From Betaproteobacteria bacterium (GTDB lineage Bacteria > Pseudomonadota > Gammaproteobacteria > Burkholderiales > Thiobacillaceae): DNA of 64,000 nucleotides. This document shows positions 9,419-22,333 of the stretch, piece by piece. The notes below the pieces were generated by a model. The model was not told where the DNA came from. It did no database searches and saw only the letters and a program-made list of their open reading frames with translations. The number at the start of each line of letters is the position of its first letter. Position 1 is the stretch's first letter. The stretch is from assembly GCA_016219425.1 (NCBI GenBank), contig JACRNB010000012.1:62001-126000 (forward strand). The letters are read 5' to 3'. Position numbers and translations under genes: made by a program.

Positions 9419-12091
9419 TTACACGTTGACCGGGTTGGCCCGGTCGGCGTCGATGCCGTATTTCTTGATGGCCTCTGCGGCCTTCGCCGCCGGGATCACG
9501 CCGTCATCCGCCAGCGCCTTGAGGGCGGCCAGGGTGACGTAGTGGCGGTCCACCTCGAAGAAACGGCGCAGGGCCTCGCGCGAGTCGGAACGACCAAAGC
9601 CGTCCGTGCCCAGGGTGACGTAGCGGCGCTTTACATAGGGCCGGATCTGGTCCGGGTAGGCGCGCATGTAGTCGGTGGCGGCGACGAGGGGGCCTTCCGT
9701 GGCGTCCAGGCAGTTCTCCACATAGCTGGCCTTTTGCGCCTGGTCCGGGTGCAGCAGGTTCCAGCGGTGGGTCTCCTGGGCCTCGCGCCGCAGTTCGTTG
9801 AAGCTGGTGGCGCTCCACACGTCGGCGGCCACGCCCCAGTCGGCTTCCAGCAGTTCGGCGGCGGCCATGACTTCGCGCAGGATGGTCCCTGAGCCCAGCA
9901 GTTGTACGCGGGGCTTGGCCTTCTTGCCTTTGGTCCTGGGCGCTGCGGAAAGCCGGTACAGCCCCTTGAGGATGCCCGCCTCCGCGCCCTTCGGCAGGGC
10001 CGGGTGGGTGTAGTTCTCGTTCATCACCGTGAGGTAATAGAACACGTCCTCCTGTTCCTGCACCATGCGGCGCAGGCCGTCTTGCAGGATCACCGCCAGT
10101 TCGTAATGGAAGGTGGGGTCGTAGGTGATGCAGTTGGGGATCATCGCAGCCTGGAGGTGGCTGTGGCCGTCCTCGTGTTGCAGACCTTCGCCGTTCAAGG
10201 TGGTGCGCCCCGCCGTGCCGCCCAGCAGGAAGCCCCGCGCGCGGGAATCGCCCGCCGCCCAGGCCAGGTCGCCGATGCGCTGGAAGCCGAACATGGAGTA
10301 GTAGATATAGAAGGGCACCATCTGCACGCCGCTGACGCTGTAGGACGTGGCGGCGGCGATCCAGGAGGAGAACGCGCCGGCTTCGTTGATGCCCTCTTCC
10401 AGGATCTGCCCGCCCTTGTCCTCGCGGTAATACATCACCTGGTCGCTATCCACCGGCTCGTAGAGCTGGCCGGCGGAGGAGTAGATGCCGACCTGGCGGA
10501 ACAGGCCTTCCATGCCGAAGGTGCGGGCCTCGTCCGGCACGATGGGAACGATGTGGCGGCCCAGAGCCTTGTCCTTGAGCAGGGTGGTGAGCACGCGCAC
10601 AAAGGCCATGGTGGTGGAAATCTCCCGTTCCCCCGTGGCCTCCAGCAGGTTCTGGAAGGTGGAGAGGGGCGGCACGGGCAGCGGGTCGGCCTTGGCGCGG
10701 CGGGTGGGCACATAGCCGCCCAGGGCGGCGCGGCGTTCGCGCAGGTAGTTCATCTCCGGGCTGTCCTCCGCCGGGCGGTAGAAGGGCAGTTTCTCCAGGT
10801 CGGCGTCGCTGATGGGGATGTCGAAGCGGTCGCGGAAGGCGCGCAGGTCTTCCATGGCCATCTTTTTTTGCTGGTGCGTCGGGTTCTGGGCCTCGCCCGA
10901 AGCGCCCATGCCGTAGCCCTTCACCGTCTTGGCCAGGATCACCGTGGGCTGGCCGGTGTGCTTCACCGCCGCCGCGTAGGCCGCATACACCTTGTGCGGG
11001 TCATGTCCGCCCCGGTTGAGGCGCCAGATGTCCTGGTCCGACATGGCGGCCACCATCTCCTTCAGCTCCGGGTATTTGCCGAAGAAGTGCTCGCGCGTGT
11101 ACGCGCCGCCCTTGGCCTTGAAGTTCTGGAATTCGCCGTCCACGCACTCTTCCATGCGCTGACGCAGGATGCCCTTGCCGTCCATGGCCAGGAGCGGATC
11201 CCAGTAGGAGCCCCAGATCACCTTGAGCACGTTCCAGCCCGCACCCCGGAAAGCCGCTTCCAGTTCCTGGATGATCTTGCCGTTGCCGCGCACCGGGCCG
11301 TCCAGACGTTGCAGGTTGCAGTTCACCACGAAGATCAGGTTGTCCAGCTTTTCGCGCGAGGCCAGGGTGATGGCGCCCAGGGATTCCGGCTCGTCGGTCT
11401 CGCCGTCGCCGAGAAAGGCCCAGACGTGGCGGCCCGAGGTGTCGGCGATGCCGCGGTCATGCAGGTATTTGAGGAAGCGCGCCTGATAGATGGCCTGCAA
11501 CGGCCCCAGGCCCATGGACACGGTGGGGAATTGCCAGAAATCCGGCATCAGCCAGGGGTGCGGGTAGGAGGGGATGCCCTCGCCAGCGGCCTCCTGGCGG
11601 AAGTTGGCGAACTGCGTCTCGGTAATACGGCCCTCGATGAAGGCGCGGGCGTAGATGCCGGGGGCGGAGTGGCCCTGGAAGAACACCAGGTCCGCGCCCT
11701 GAGGCGCCTCCGGCCCCTGGAAGAAATGATTGAAACCCACGTCGTACAGGGTGGCGGCAGACTGGAAACTGGCGATGTGGCCGCCCACGCCGGGGGCCTT
11801 CTCGTTGGCGCGCATCACGCAGGCCACCGCGTTCCAGCGGATCAGGTTCTTGATGCGGCGTTCCATGGCCACGTCGCCCGGATGCTTTTCCTGCAAATGC
11901 GCGGGCAGGGTGTTCACATAGGCCGTGGTGGCGTTGTAAGGCAGGTAAGCGCCGGAGCGGCGGGCCTTGTCCACCAGGCGTTCCAGCAGGTAGTGGGCGC
12001 GCTCCGCGCCTTCTTCTTCGATCACGGCGGCCAGGGCGTCCAGCCACTCGCGCGTTTCCTGAGGGTCAATGTCAGGGATGGAATTGGACAT
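9419..12091 (-). CDS. aceE: Pyruvate dehydrogenase E1 component, homodimeric type
   Basis: 890 aa; ThDP motif GDGETDEPESLGAITLASREKLDNLIFVVNCNLQRLDGPVRGNGKIIQELE. Confidence 0.95.
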   Translation of the reverse strand: MSNSIPDIDPQETREWLDALAAVIEEEGAERAHYLLERLVDKARRSGAYLPYNATTAYVNTLPAHLQEKHPGDVAMERRIKNLIRWNAVACVMRANEKAPGVGGHIASFQSAATLYDVGFNHFFQGPEAPQGADLVFFQGHSAPGIYARAFIEGRITETQFANFRQEAAGEGIPSYPHPWLMPDFWQFPTVSMGLGPLQAIYQARFLKYLHDRGIADTSGRHVWAFLGDGETDEPESLGAITLASREKLDNLIFVVNCNLQRLDGPVRGNGKIIQELEAAFRGAGWNVLKVIWGSYWDPLLAMDGKGILRQRMEECVDGEFQNFKAKGGAYTREHFFGKYPELKEMVAAMSDQDIWRLNRGGHDPHKVYAAYAAAVKHTGQPTVILAKTVKGYGMGASGEAQNPTHQQKKMAMEDLRAFRDRFDIPISDADLEKLPFYRPAEDSPEMNYLRERRAALGGYVPTRRAKADPLPVPPLSTFQNLLEATGEREISTTMAFVRVLTTLLKDKALGRHIVPIVPDEARTFGMEGLFRQVGIYSSAGQLYEPVDSDQVMYYREDKGGQILEEGINEAGAFSSWIAAATSYSVSGVQMVPFYIYYSMFGFQRIGDLAWAAGDSRARGFLLGGTAGRTTLNGEGLQHEDGHSHLQAAMIPNCITYDPTFHYELAVILQDGLRRMVQEQEDVFYYLTVMNENYTHPALPKGAEAGILKGLYRLSAAPRTKGKKAKPRVQLLGSGTILREVMAAAELLEADWGVAADVWSATSFNELRREAQETHRWNLLHPDQAQKASYVENCLDATEGPLVAATDYMRAYPDQIRPYVKRRYVTLGTDGFGRSDSREALRRFFEVDRHYVTLAALKALADDGVIPAAKAAEAIKKYGIDADRANPVNV

Positions 12092-12350
12092 GAAAGTGAG
12101 TCTCCGATGGCTGGGCGGGGAAATTCCGGCAGGCTTGCCGTACCCGACGCGATTGATGATTCCATGAATCGGGAGCAGCGCCCGAAAGTGCGCGGATTAT
12201 CGCGGGCGAGGTTTATGGGGTCAATTTGTCAATAGTTAGTATTGGTATTTTGAATATTAAGAACGGCTAATGCGACGGGGGGTAGCGCCCGGCGTAGCCG
12301 GGGAGGCCGCGGTTACACTCGGGCGGCCCCCCTCTCCAGCGAGACCCCGC

Positions 12351-13820
12351 ATGAAACCTGCCTCCATCGCCCCCGCACGTCTGTTCCAGCATGCCGAGCC
12401 GCTGCATGTGCGCGGCGCGCGCGTGCGCCATCTGCTCATCCTCCTGCCTGCCGGCGCGGACTGGTGCGATGCGCCCGAGCACGAGGCGGCGGAGGCGGCG
12501 CTGGCGCGGCGCGGCAAGAAGGCGGACGCGCCGGGCAAGGCGCCGCTGACGCTGGAATTGCCGGGCGGCTGTCTCTCGGTCTGGCTGCGCCTGGATCAAG
12601 GCAAGGACGCCCATGCCTGGCACAGCCTGGTGCGTCAGGCCTTGCAGCCCCTGCTGGACGAACATCCGGCGGCCCTCGACATCGCCGTGTTCGGCGCGGA
12701 AACCTTCCGCGCCCGCGCTGCCGAGGCCGCCGTGTATGTGGCTTGGCTCAACGGCGTGACCCTGCCCGTGTGGAAGAGCGAGAAGCCGCCTGCGGCGCTG
12801 GGGCGCATCGACCTGCACGGCATCAATGGGCTGGATTTGAAACGGGCGCGGGCGCTGGCCGAGGGCAATACCCTGTGCCGCACCCTGACCATGCTGCCGC
12901 CCAACCTGCTCACCCCGGCCAGCTACCGTGCGCGCCTCCGCGACCTGGCCCTGGCCGAGGGCTGGGAGATCGAGGAATACGACCTCAAGCGTCTGAAAAA
13001 ACTCAAGGCCGGCGCTTTCCTCGCGGTGGCGCGCGGCAGCGCACATGAGGATGCGGCCATCGTGCGGCTGACCCATGCAGGCAAGGGCAAGCGGGCGGGC
13101 CATGTCGCCCTGGTGGGCAAGGGCATCTGCTTCGATACCGGCGGCCACAACCTCAAGCCCGCGCGCTACATGAACAACATGCACGATGACATGAACGGTT
13201 CTGCGGTGGCGCTGGGCATCCTGCTGGCGGCGACGCGCCTGAAGCTGGGGATGAACCTGGAGGTGTGGCTGGCCATCGCTCAGAACCACCTCTCGCCCGA
13301 CGCCTACACCCAGAACGAGGTGGTGACCGCCCTGAACGGGACCACCATCGAGATCGTCCACACCGACGCCGAGGGGCGCATGGTGCTGGCCGACGCCCTG
13401 GCCCTGGCGACCCAGTCGAAGCCGCAGGCGATTCTCGACTTCGCCACACTCACCGGCAGCATGGCGGTGGCGCTGGGCGAGCGCATGAGCGGCGTCATCA
13501 GCAACCGCGACGCCCTCGCCGAGACCGCGCGCCAGGCCGGGCTGGCCTGCGGTGAGCGCGTGGTGCCCTTCCCGATGCCGGACGATTACGACGAGGCGCT
13601 GGATTCGACCGTGGCGGACGTGAAGCAGTGCACCCTGGATGCCGAGGCGGATCACATCCTGGCGGCGCGTTTCCTCAACCGTTTCGTGGGCGACACGCCC
13701 TGGCTGCATGTGGACCTCTCCGCCAGCCGCTGCAAGGGCGGGCTGGGTGCGGCAGGTTCGGACATCACCGGCTTCGGCGTGGCGCTGGGGTTGGAGGTGC
13801 TGGAGCGGCTTGGGCGATAA
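12351..13820 (+). CDS. Leucyl aminopeptidase family M17 peptidase
   Basis: [16 protein letters not shown] and [14 protein letters not shown]-like ([17 protein letters not shown]) motifs; start at ATG 12351. Confidence 0.88.
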   Translation: MKPASIAPARLFQHAEPLHVRGARVRHLLILLPAGADWCDAPEHEAAEAALARRGKKADAPGKAPLTLELPGGCLSVWLRLDQGKDAHAWHSLVRQALQPLLDEHPAALDIAVFGAETFRARAAEAAVYVAWLNGVTLPVWKSEKPPAALGRIDLHGINGLDLKRARALAEGNTLCRTLTMLPPNLLTPASYRARLRDLALAEGWEIEEYDLKRLKKLKAGAFLAVARGSAHEDAAIVRLTHAGKGKRAGHVALVGKGICFDTGGHNLKPARYMNNMHDDMNGSAVALGILLAATRLKLGMNLEVWLAIAQNHLSPDAYTQNEVVTALNGTTIEIVHTDAEGRMVLADALALATQSKPQAILDFATLTGSMAVALGERMSGVISNRDALAETARQAGLACGERVVPFPMPDDYDEALDSTVADVKQCTLDAEADHILAARFLNRFVGDTPWLHVDLSASRCKGGLGAAGSDITGFGVALGLEVLERLGR

Positions 13821-13849
13821 TCCCCCCACTCCCATTCCCGCGCCCCGCC

Positions 13850-14959
13850 ATGTCCGGTAACTCCATTGGCCTCGTCTTCAGCGTCACCTCCTTTGGTGAA
13901 TCCCACGGTCCCGGCATCGGCTGCATCGTGGATGGCTGCCCTCCCGGCCTGGCGCTCACCGCCGCCGACATCCAGGGCGATCTCGACCGGCGCAAGCCCG
14001 GCACCTCGCGCCACGTCACCCAGCGGCGCGAGTCGGATACGGTGGAGATCCTCTCCGGCGTGTTCGAGGGCAAGACCACGGGCACGCCCATCGGCCTGTT
14101 GATCCGCAACGAGGACCAGCGCAGCAAGGATTACGGCGAGATCGCCAGCGCCTTCCGGCCCGGCCATGCGGATTACACCTATCAGCAGAAATACGGTTTG
14201 CGCGACCATCGCGGCGGCGGGCGTTCCAGCGCGCGCGAGACGGCGGTGCGCGTGGCCGCCGGGGCCATCGCCAAGAAGTGGCTGTTTGAAAAATACGGCG
14301 CCGTGATCCGCGGCTATCTGGCCCAGCTTGGCCCCATCGTGGTGCCCTTCAAGGCTTGGGAGGAGCTGGACGCGGAGGGCAACCATTTCTTCGCACCCGA
14401 CGCCGCCTGCCTGCCGCAACTGGAGAGCTACATGGACGCGCTGCGCCACGAGGGCAACTCGGTGGGCGCGCGCATCAACGTGGTGGCGGACAACGTGCCT
14501 GTGGGCCTGGGCGAGCCGGTGTACGACCGCCTGGATGCGGACATCGCCCACGCCCTCATGAGCATCAACGCGGTGAAGGGGGTGGAGATCGGCGCCGGCT
14601 TCGCCTGCGTGGCGCAAAAGGGTACGGAGCACCGCGACGAGCTCACGCCCGAGGGGTTCCTCTCCAACCATGCCGGCGGCATCCTGGGCGGCATCTCCAC
14701 GGGCCAGTCCATTACCGCCTCCATGGCCATCAAGCCGACCTCGTCGCTGCGTCTGCCCGGTCGCTCGATCAATCTGCAAGGCGAGCCGGTCGAGGTGGTC
14801 ACCCATGGCCGCCACGACCCCTGTGTCGGCATCCGCGCCACCCCCATCGCCGAGGCCATGCTCGCCATCGTGCTCATGGATCACGCGCTGCGTCAGCGCG
14901 CGCAGTGCGCTGACGTCCTCCGTACCACTCCGGTGATCGCCGGGCCGCAAGGAGACTGA
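13850..14959 (+). CDS. aroC: Chorismate synthase
   Basis: [57 protein letters not shown]. Confidence 0.95.
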   Translation: MSGNSIGLVFSVTSFGESHGPGIGCIVDGCPPGLALTAADIQGDLDRRKPGTSRHVTQRRESDTVEILSGVFEGKTTGTPIGLLIRNEDQRSKDYGEIASAFRPGHADYTYQQKYGLRDHRGGGRSSARETAVRVAAGAIAKKWLFEKYGAVIRGYLAQLGPIVVPFKAWEELDAEGNHFFAPDAACLPQLESYMDALRHEGNSVGARINVVADNVPVGLGEPVYDRLDADIAHALMSINAVKGVEIGAGFACVAQKGTEHRDELTPEGFLSNHAGGILGGISTGQSITASMAIKPTSSLRLPGRSINLQGEPVEVVTHGRHDPCVGIRATPIAEAMLAIVLMDHALRQRAQCADVLRTTPVIAGPQGD

Positions 14960-14960
14960 G

Positions 14961-15533
14961 ATGGGCAACGCACTGGAAAAGACGGCGGATTTCACCGCCG
15001 ATGCCTACCTGGAGTGGGAGGCGAAGGAGACGGAACGGCACGAGTACGTCAACGGCGAGGTCTTCGCCATGACCGGGGCGACCACGGCGCATAACGCCAT
15101 CAGCCTGAATTTTGCCGCTACCTTGAAATCCGCCCTGCGCGGCCAGCCCTGCCGGGTCTACATGGAGGGCGTGAAACTGCGGGTGGAGGCGGCCAACTGC
15201 TATTTCTACCCGGACGTGATGGTGACCTGCTCGCCGCGCGACCGCGCCGAGCCGCTGGCGCAATCGGAACCCTCCGTGGTGGTGGAGGTGCTGTCCGAAT
15301 CCACGGCGGAGTACGACCTGGGACACAAGTTCGACGCCTACCGCCAGATCCCCTCTCTCTGCGAGTACGTCGTGGTGGCGCAGGATCGGCCCCACGTCTC
15401 GGTCTACCGGCGCGGCGAGGGCGTGGAGTGGATATTGCATCCCTACGGCGCGGACGACGCGCTGCACCTGCCCAGCCTGGACCTCGTCATCCCGGTTGCC
15501 GCCTTGTACGAAGACATCGAATTCGGCGCCTGA
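14961..15533 (+). CDS. Uma2-family putative restriction endonuclease (DUF820)
   Basis: YLEWEAKETERHEYVNGEVFAMTGAT ... YFYPDVMVTC ... PSVVVEVLSESTAEYDLGHKFDAYRQIPSLCEYV. Confidence 0.85.
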   Translation: MGNALEKTADFTADAYLEWEAKETERHEYVNGEVFAMTGATTAHNAISLNFAATLKSALRGQPCRVYMEGVKLRVEAANCYFYPDVMVTCSPRDRAEPLAQSEPSVVVEVLSESTAEYDLGHKFDAYRQIPSLCEYVVVAQDRPHVSVYRRGEGVEWILHPYGADDALHLPSLDLVIPVAALYEDIEFGA

Positions 15534-15552
15534 TGGCGCGGCGGCGCAGCGC

Positions 15553-16692
15553 ATGACCGGCGTCCCCTACTGGCGCCTGTCCGGCTTCTATTTCTTCTAC
15601 TTCGCCTTCGTCGGCGCCATGGCCCCCTACTGGGGGCTGTATCTGCATTCCCTGGCGTTCAACCCCTGGCAGATCGGCGTGTTGATGTCGCTGCTCCAGG
15701 TCATGCGCATCTTCGCGCCCAACATCTGGGGGCATATCGCCGACCGCACCGGGCGGCGCGTCGGCATCGTGCGTCTGGCGGCGCTGATCTGCCTGATCGC
15801 CTTCCTGGGCGTGTTCTGGGCGACCAGCTTCTGGGCGCTGTTTCTGGTGATGAGCTTCATCAGCTTCTTCTGGAGCGCCTCGCTGCCGCTGGTGGAGGTC
15901 ACCACCCTGTCGCACCTGGGCGAGCGCACCGACCGCTACGGGCGCATTCGCCTATGGGGCTCGGTCGGCTTCATCCTGGTGGTGACGGGCCTGGGCGCGG
16001 CGCTGGACCGCTACCCGGTGCAGATCCTGCTGTGGGTGATCCTGGCGCTGCTGGTCGGCCTGGCGTTCACCGCGCGGGTGATCCCCGAGGCGACCCTCGC
16101 CCCCCACGGCCCGGACCACACGCCCATGGGCCAGGTGCTGCGCCGTCCCGAGGTCATCGCCCTGATCGCCGCCGCCATCCTCATGGCGGCCGCCCATGGT
16201 CCCTACTACACCTTCTTCACCATCCATCTGGTGGAGTCGGGCTACAGCAAGACCCTGGCGGGCTGGCTCTGGGCCTTGGGCGTGGTGTGCGAGATCGGGG
16301 TGTTTCTGGTGATGCCGCGCGTGTTCCGGCGGGTGAGGCCGGAGACGGTCATGCTCGTCACCCTGTTCGCCGCCGCCCTGCGCTTCCTCCTCATCGGCTG
16401 GCGGGCGGACGATCTGCCGGTATTGCTGTTCGCGCAGTTGCTGCATGCGCTCACCTTCGGCGCCTATCACGCCTCCGCCATGGCCCTGGTGCATCGCCAC
16501 TTCGTCGGCAAGTACCAGGCGCGCGGCCAGGCCCTCTACAACAGCCTGGCGTTCGGCGTCGGCGGCTCGTTGGGCAGCCTCTACGCCGGCGCCGCCTGGG
16601 ATGTGCTGGGCAGCGCCTGGACCTTCACCCTGGCCTCCACCTTCGCGGTCGTAGCCGCACTGTGGTTCGCAGTGCAGGGACGCCGCGAGTAG
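15553..16692 (+). CDS. MFS transporter (MFS_1-like, HcaT/LacY-type)
   Basis: About 12 hydrophobic segments; NIWGHIADRTGRR loop motif; start at ATG 15553. Confidence 0.8.
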   Translation: MTGVPYWRLSGFYFFYFAFVGAMAPYWGLYLHSLAFNPWQIGVLMSLLQVMRIFAPNIWGHIADRTGRRVGIVRLAALICLIAFLGVFWATSFWALFLVMSFISFFWSASLPLVEVTTLSHLGERTDRYGRIRLWGSVGFILVVTGLGAALDRYPVQILLWVILALLVGLAFTARVIPEATLAPHGPDHTPMGQVLRRPEVIALIAAAILMAAAHGPYYTFFTIHLVESGYSKTLAGWLWALGVVCEIGVFLVMPRVFRRVRPETVMLVTLFAAALRFLLIGWRADDLPVLLFAQLLHALTFGAYHASAMALVHRHFVGKYQARGQALYNSLAFGVGGSLGSLYAGAAWDVLGSAWTFTLASTFAVVAALWFAVQGRRE

Positions 16693-16695
16693 AGG

Positions 16696-18644
<1,949 letters not shown>

Positions 18645-18691
18645 GGGGGCGGATTGTAGGCGAGAGGCGGCCATTTCCGCCCGCCGCCGGG

Positions 18692-21388
18692 CTATTCGCC
18701 GGCCCGGAGGCGCAGTTCGGCCAGGAGGTCTTGCAGGCTCTGCGCCAGTTCCTGGGAGAGTGCTGCGCTTGCGGGGGCGAGGTCGTGCGCCGCCTGTTCC
18801 GTGCGCCGGGCCAGTTCCGCGGCGCGGCGGGCCAGCAGGTTGCCGCAGGCGCCCTTGAGGGTATGGGCCTCGATGCGCAGGGCGGCAAGGTCGTTCTGGC
18901 GTGTGGCGGTGCGCAGTTTCTCCAGGCTTGCGGGGAGGGCGTTCAGGGCCAGCGCGACGAGTTTTTCGACGAAGGCCTCGCGCCCGGCATGACGGGCCAG
19001 CAGGGCGGCCCAGTCGAGCGATGGCGCTTGATCGGCCTCCGCTTCAGAGGCGGGGCGGAGATTTGCGCCGGTTTCCGCGCGCGCGTCCGGCGCTGGCGTT
19101 ACGCCGCCCGTCAGACGACGGATGGCCGCTATCAGGGCATCCGGGTCGATGGGCTTGGTGATGTGGTCCGCCATCCCGGCGTCCAGGCAGTGCTTGCGTT
19201 CTTCGGCCAGGGCATGTGCGGTCAGGCCGATCACCGGCAGGCCGGGGGCCTTCTCCTTGATGCGCCGCGCGGCTTCATAGCCGTCCATTACCGGCATCTG
19301 CACATCCATCAGCACGATGTCGAAGGCATCCGCGCCTGCCGCCTCCAGCCGTTCCAGGGCCTGGAGACCCTGTTCGGCGAAGACGGCCCGTGCGCCTTCG
19401 TGGGCCAGCAGGTCGGCGAGGATGAAGCGGTTGATCTCCATGTCCTCCGCCACCAGCACCCGCAGCCCCGCCAGGCGGCTGCCCCGCCGCTCACCGGCTG
19501 GGTGCGTTTCCTCCGGTTCCGGCCCGGTCTCGGGCAGGGGCAGGCGCAGCGTGAAGGCGCTGCCCCGGCCCGGTGCGGACTCCAGGCGGATGTCGCCGCC
19601 CATCAGGTGGGCCAGATTGCGGCTGATGGCCAGCCCCAGGCCGCTGCCTCCGTACTTGCGCGTGGTGGAGTTGTCCGCCTGTTCAAAGGGCTGGAACAGG
19701 CGCGCCGCCTGGTTCGGGTCCATGCCGATGCCGGTGTCGATGACGCAAAAGAGGATCTCGCCGCCTGCACGCGTCACGCGCAGTCGCACCTCTCCCGCCT
19801 GGGTGAACTTCACCGCGTTGGACAGGAGATTGACCAGGATCTGTTGCAGCCGCCGGGCGTCGCCCTGCACCCAGTCCGGCAGGTCCGGCGCCCGCTCCAC
19901 CGCGAAGGCCAGGTTCTTTTGCCGGGCCGCGCCGGCCAGCAGTCCGACGGCGTTGGCCAGCGTGGCGGAAAGCGGGAAGGGGTGCGTCTCCACGGCCAGC
20001 TTGCCCGCCTCCAGCCTGGAGATGTCGAGGATGTCGTTGATCACGCCCAGCAGGTGTTCGCCCGCTTCCAGGATGCGGGTGTAGGTCTCGGCGTGTCCGG
20101 CGTGGTCGCGCGCGCCGATGCGGGCCAGGCCCAGCACGGCATTCAGGGGGGTGCGGATCTCGTGGCTCATGTTGGCGAGAAATTCGCTCTTGGCGCGGGC
20201 GTTGCGCTCCGCCTCCTCCTTGGCGAGGGCCAGATCCTTCTGCAATAGCTTGAGCGGTGTGATGTCGGTGGCGATGCCGATCAGGGCGCAGGCGCGCCCG
20301 GTTTCGTCCAGGAGCGGAACCTTGGTGGTGAGATAGTCGTGCCAGACGCCGTCCGGGTGAGGTACTCGCTCCTCGAAGGTCACGGGCGTCCTGCCCGCGA
20401 GAACCTGGCGGTCCCGCTCCTGGATGGTCTCCGCCGTTTCGGCGGGGAAGATCTCCCGGTCGGTGCAGCCGATCACCCGCTCCCTGTTGATGCCCACGCC
20501 CTCCTCGTAGCGGCGGTTCACCATGAGGTGGCGTCCTTCGGCGTCCTTGGTGAAAAAGATCGCCGGCAGGTTTTCGATGATGGCCTCCAGTTGGCGCTGG
20601 TTTTCCCTGAGTTCGGCGGTGCGGTTGCCGACCAGTTCTTCCAGGTGTTCGCGGTGCGCGAGCAGTTCCTTGCGCGAGCGGGCCAGGCTGTCGAGCATGG
20701 TGTTGAAGGCATGGGCCAGGCGGGCGGCTTCGTCTTCCCCCGCCACGACCGCGCGGCAGGTCTCCTCACCGGCCTGCACGCGGTCCGCCACGGCCTGGAT
20801 GGCATGCAGGCGACGGGTCAGGCGATGTCCCATGGCCCAGGCCAGGAGGGCGCCGATGACGATGGCGGCGAGGGCGTACAGGGCGCCCTCGCGCGTGACC
20901 CGTGCCAACTGTGTGGAGGCGCCCTTCTGGCTCAGCCCCACGCGCGTCCAGCCGAGATGGGTGTCGCCCAGAAATACCGGGTTCACCGCATCGACCAGGA
21001 TCGCGCCGCGGCTGATCAGGGCGGGTTTGGCCTGCGGCGGCAGATCGCGCACGTACTGGCCCAGACGGGCCATGTCGCTGTGGGCCAGGATGCGTCCATC
21101 CCGGTCCAGGATCATGGCGAACAGGAATTCGGGATAACGGCGCTGGGCGGTGACGATCTCCTGCAGGCCGTAGTAGTCGCGGGCGGATACCCAGCCGGCG
21201 GAGGATGCGGCCATGCTGCCGGCCAGGGCCTGGGCCAGTTCGGTCTGACGCTCCAGCAGCATCTCCTTCTGCCTCGCCGTGAGATCCCAGATGAACAGGG
21301 TCATGAGCACGGCATGGACCAGGGCCACGCCGAGGATGAGCTGGCGGCGCAGCGTATTGGGCAGGAGGCGGTGCAGCCCCAGGATCAT
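18692..21388 (-). CDS. Hybrid sensor histidine kinase (periplasmic sensor-HAMP-PAS-HisKA-HATPase-REC-HPt)
   Basis: NMSHEIRTPLNAVLGLARIG; REC VLMDVQMPVMDGYEAARRIK; C-terminal HPt AHTLKGACGNLLA. Confidence 0.92.
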   Translation of the reverse strand: MILGLHRLLPNTLRRQLILGVALVHAVLMTLFIWDLTARQKEMLLERQTELAQALAGSMAASSAGWVSARDYYGLQEIVTAQRRYPEFLFAMILDRDGRILAHSDMARLGQYVRDLPPQAKPALISRGAILVDAVNPVFLGDTHLGWTRVGLSQKGASTQLARVTREGALYALAAIVIGALLAWAMGHRLTRRLHAIQAVADRVQAGEETCRAVVAGEDEAARLAHAFNTMLDSLARSRKELLAHREHLEELVGNRTAELRENQRQLEAIIENLPAIFFTKDAEGRHLMVNRRYEEGVGINRERVIGCTDREIFPAETAETIQERDRQVLAGRTPVTFEERVPHPDGVWHDYLTTKVPLLDETGRACALIGIATDITPLKLLQKDLALAKEEAERNARAKSEFLANMSHEIRTPLNAVLGLARIGARDHAGHAETYTRILEAGEHLLGVINDILDISRLEAGKLAVETHPFPLSATLANAVGLLAGAARQKNLAFAVERAPDLPDWVQGDARRLQQILVNLLSNAVKFTQAGEVRLRVTRAGGEILFCVIDTGIGMDPNQAARLFQPFEQADNSTTRKYGGSGLGLAISRNLAHLMGGDIRLESAPGRGSAFTLRLPLPETGPEPEETHPAGERRGSRLAGLRVLVAEDMEINRFILADLLAHEGARAVFAEQGLQALERLEAAGADAFDIVLMDVQMPVMDGYEAARRIKEKAPGLPVIGLTAHALAEERKHCLDAGMADHITKPIDPDALIAAIRRLTGGVTPAPDARAETGANLRPASEAEADQAPSLDWAALLARHAGREAFVEKLVALALNALPASLEKLRTATRQNDLAALRIEAHTLKGACGNLLARRAAELARRTEQAAHDLAPASAALSQELAQSLQDLLAELRLRAGE

Positions 21389-22326
21389 GGCGATTCCACC
21401 TTGCGCACCTCCCGTTCAAATCGGTCCACAAACTCCCGCACGGGGGCGTAGGCGGCATCGTTGGCGGGGTGAAAGCGGGCGGTTTGCATGCCGGCCAGGA
21501 TCGCTTTTCCCGATTCGGTGGTGTGCAGGCCGTGCAGAACCCGCGCAATCTGCGCGGCCAATGGGGCGGGAACGTCCTGACGCACCATGACCGAGTTGTT
21601 CAGCAGCGGCGGCGTTTCCCACAGCACCTTCATTTGCGCGGCTTCCTGCGGACGATCCCTCTGAAACAGACGCCAGGGCGGCGGCCAGGTCGCCGCTACG
21701 GCCACCTCGCCCAGGTAGGCGTTCATGATGGAAGACTCCTGCGAGCCCACATAACGGTTCTCGATGTCCCGGTTCACGTCCAGGCCATGCTTGTGCAGAT
21801 ACCACTGGGGCATGATGCAGGCGGCCAGCGCGGTGCGGGACGGGTAGCTCACCGCCTTGCCCCTGAGGTCGGAGGGCGCGCGCACCGGGCTGTCCTTGCG
21901 CACGATGAACAGACCCTTGAAATCGCGGCTGTCTCCCGCCATGGCAATGACCCGATAGCCCGCCTTCATGGCCTCCAGGGTCTGCCAGGGGTTGGGCAGC
22001 AACAGGGCGGGCTCCCGTGCGCGGAATTTCACCTCGTAGTTCTGATAGTCGCGGGAGGATTCCAGCTTGAAACGGGCTTCGGGGATCTGCTGGTTGAGAT
22101 GGTCCACCAGGGGTTGATAGGCCTCGGAGAGCTTGTTCGGGTTGTGCAGGGGATGTACGGCGAGGTGGTAGAGCGGGCGGTCTTCGTGCGGTCCTGCGCC
22201 GTAGCGGGGGCCGGCGGGCGTTTGCGTCTCGTCGCAGGCGACCAGCAAGGGCAGGCACAGCAGCAACGTCCAGAAGCGGCAGGGTGCGGAGGTCCGCCGC
22301 TTCTCGTCGGTGGGTTGAACGCGCAC
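21385..22326 (-). CDS. PhnD-like periplasmic substrate-binding lipoprotein
   Basis: Lipobox LLVAC; YHLAVHPLHNPNKLSEAYQPLVDHL; DLRGKAVSYPSRTALAACIMPQWYL; 4-bp overlap with downstream kinase. Confidence 0.82.
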   Translation of the reverse strand: MRVQPTDEKRRTSAPCRFWTLLLCLPLLVACDETQTPAGPRYGAGPHEDRPLYHLAVHPLHNPNKLSEAYQPLVDHLNQQIPEARFKLESSRDYQNYEVKFRAREPALLLPNPWQTLEAMKAGYRVIAMAGDSRDFKGLFIVRKDSPVRAPSDLRGKAVSYPSRTALAACIMPQWYLHKHGLDVNRDIENRYVGSQESSIMNAYLGEVAVAATWPPPWRLFQRDRPQEAAQMKVLWETPPLLNNSVMVRQDVPAPLAAQIARVLHGLHTTESGKAILAGMQTARFHPANDAAYAPVREFVDRFEREVRKVESP

Positions 22327-22333
22327 CGGGGAC

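Noticed and set aside
9902-12235. 777-aa plus-strand ORF
   Set aside because: Antisense to aceE, which has full catalytic motifs.
12267-13835. 522-aa minus-strand ORF
   Set aside because: Antisense to the M17 aminopeptidase.
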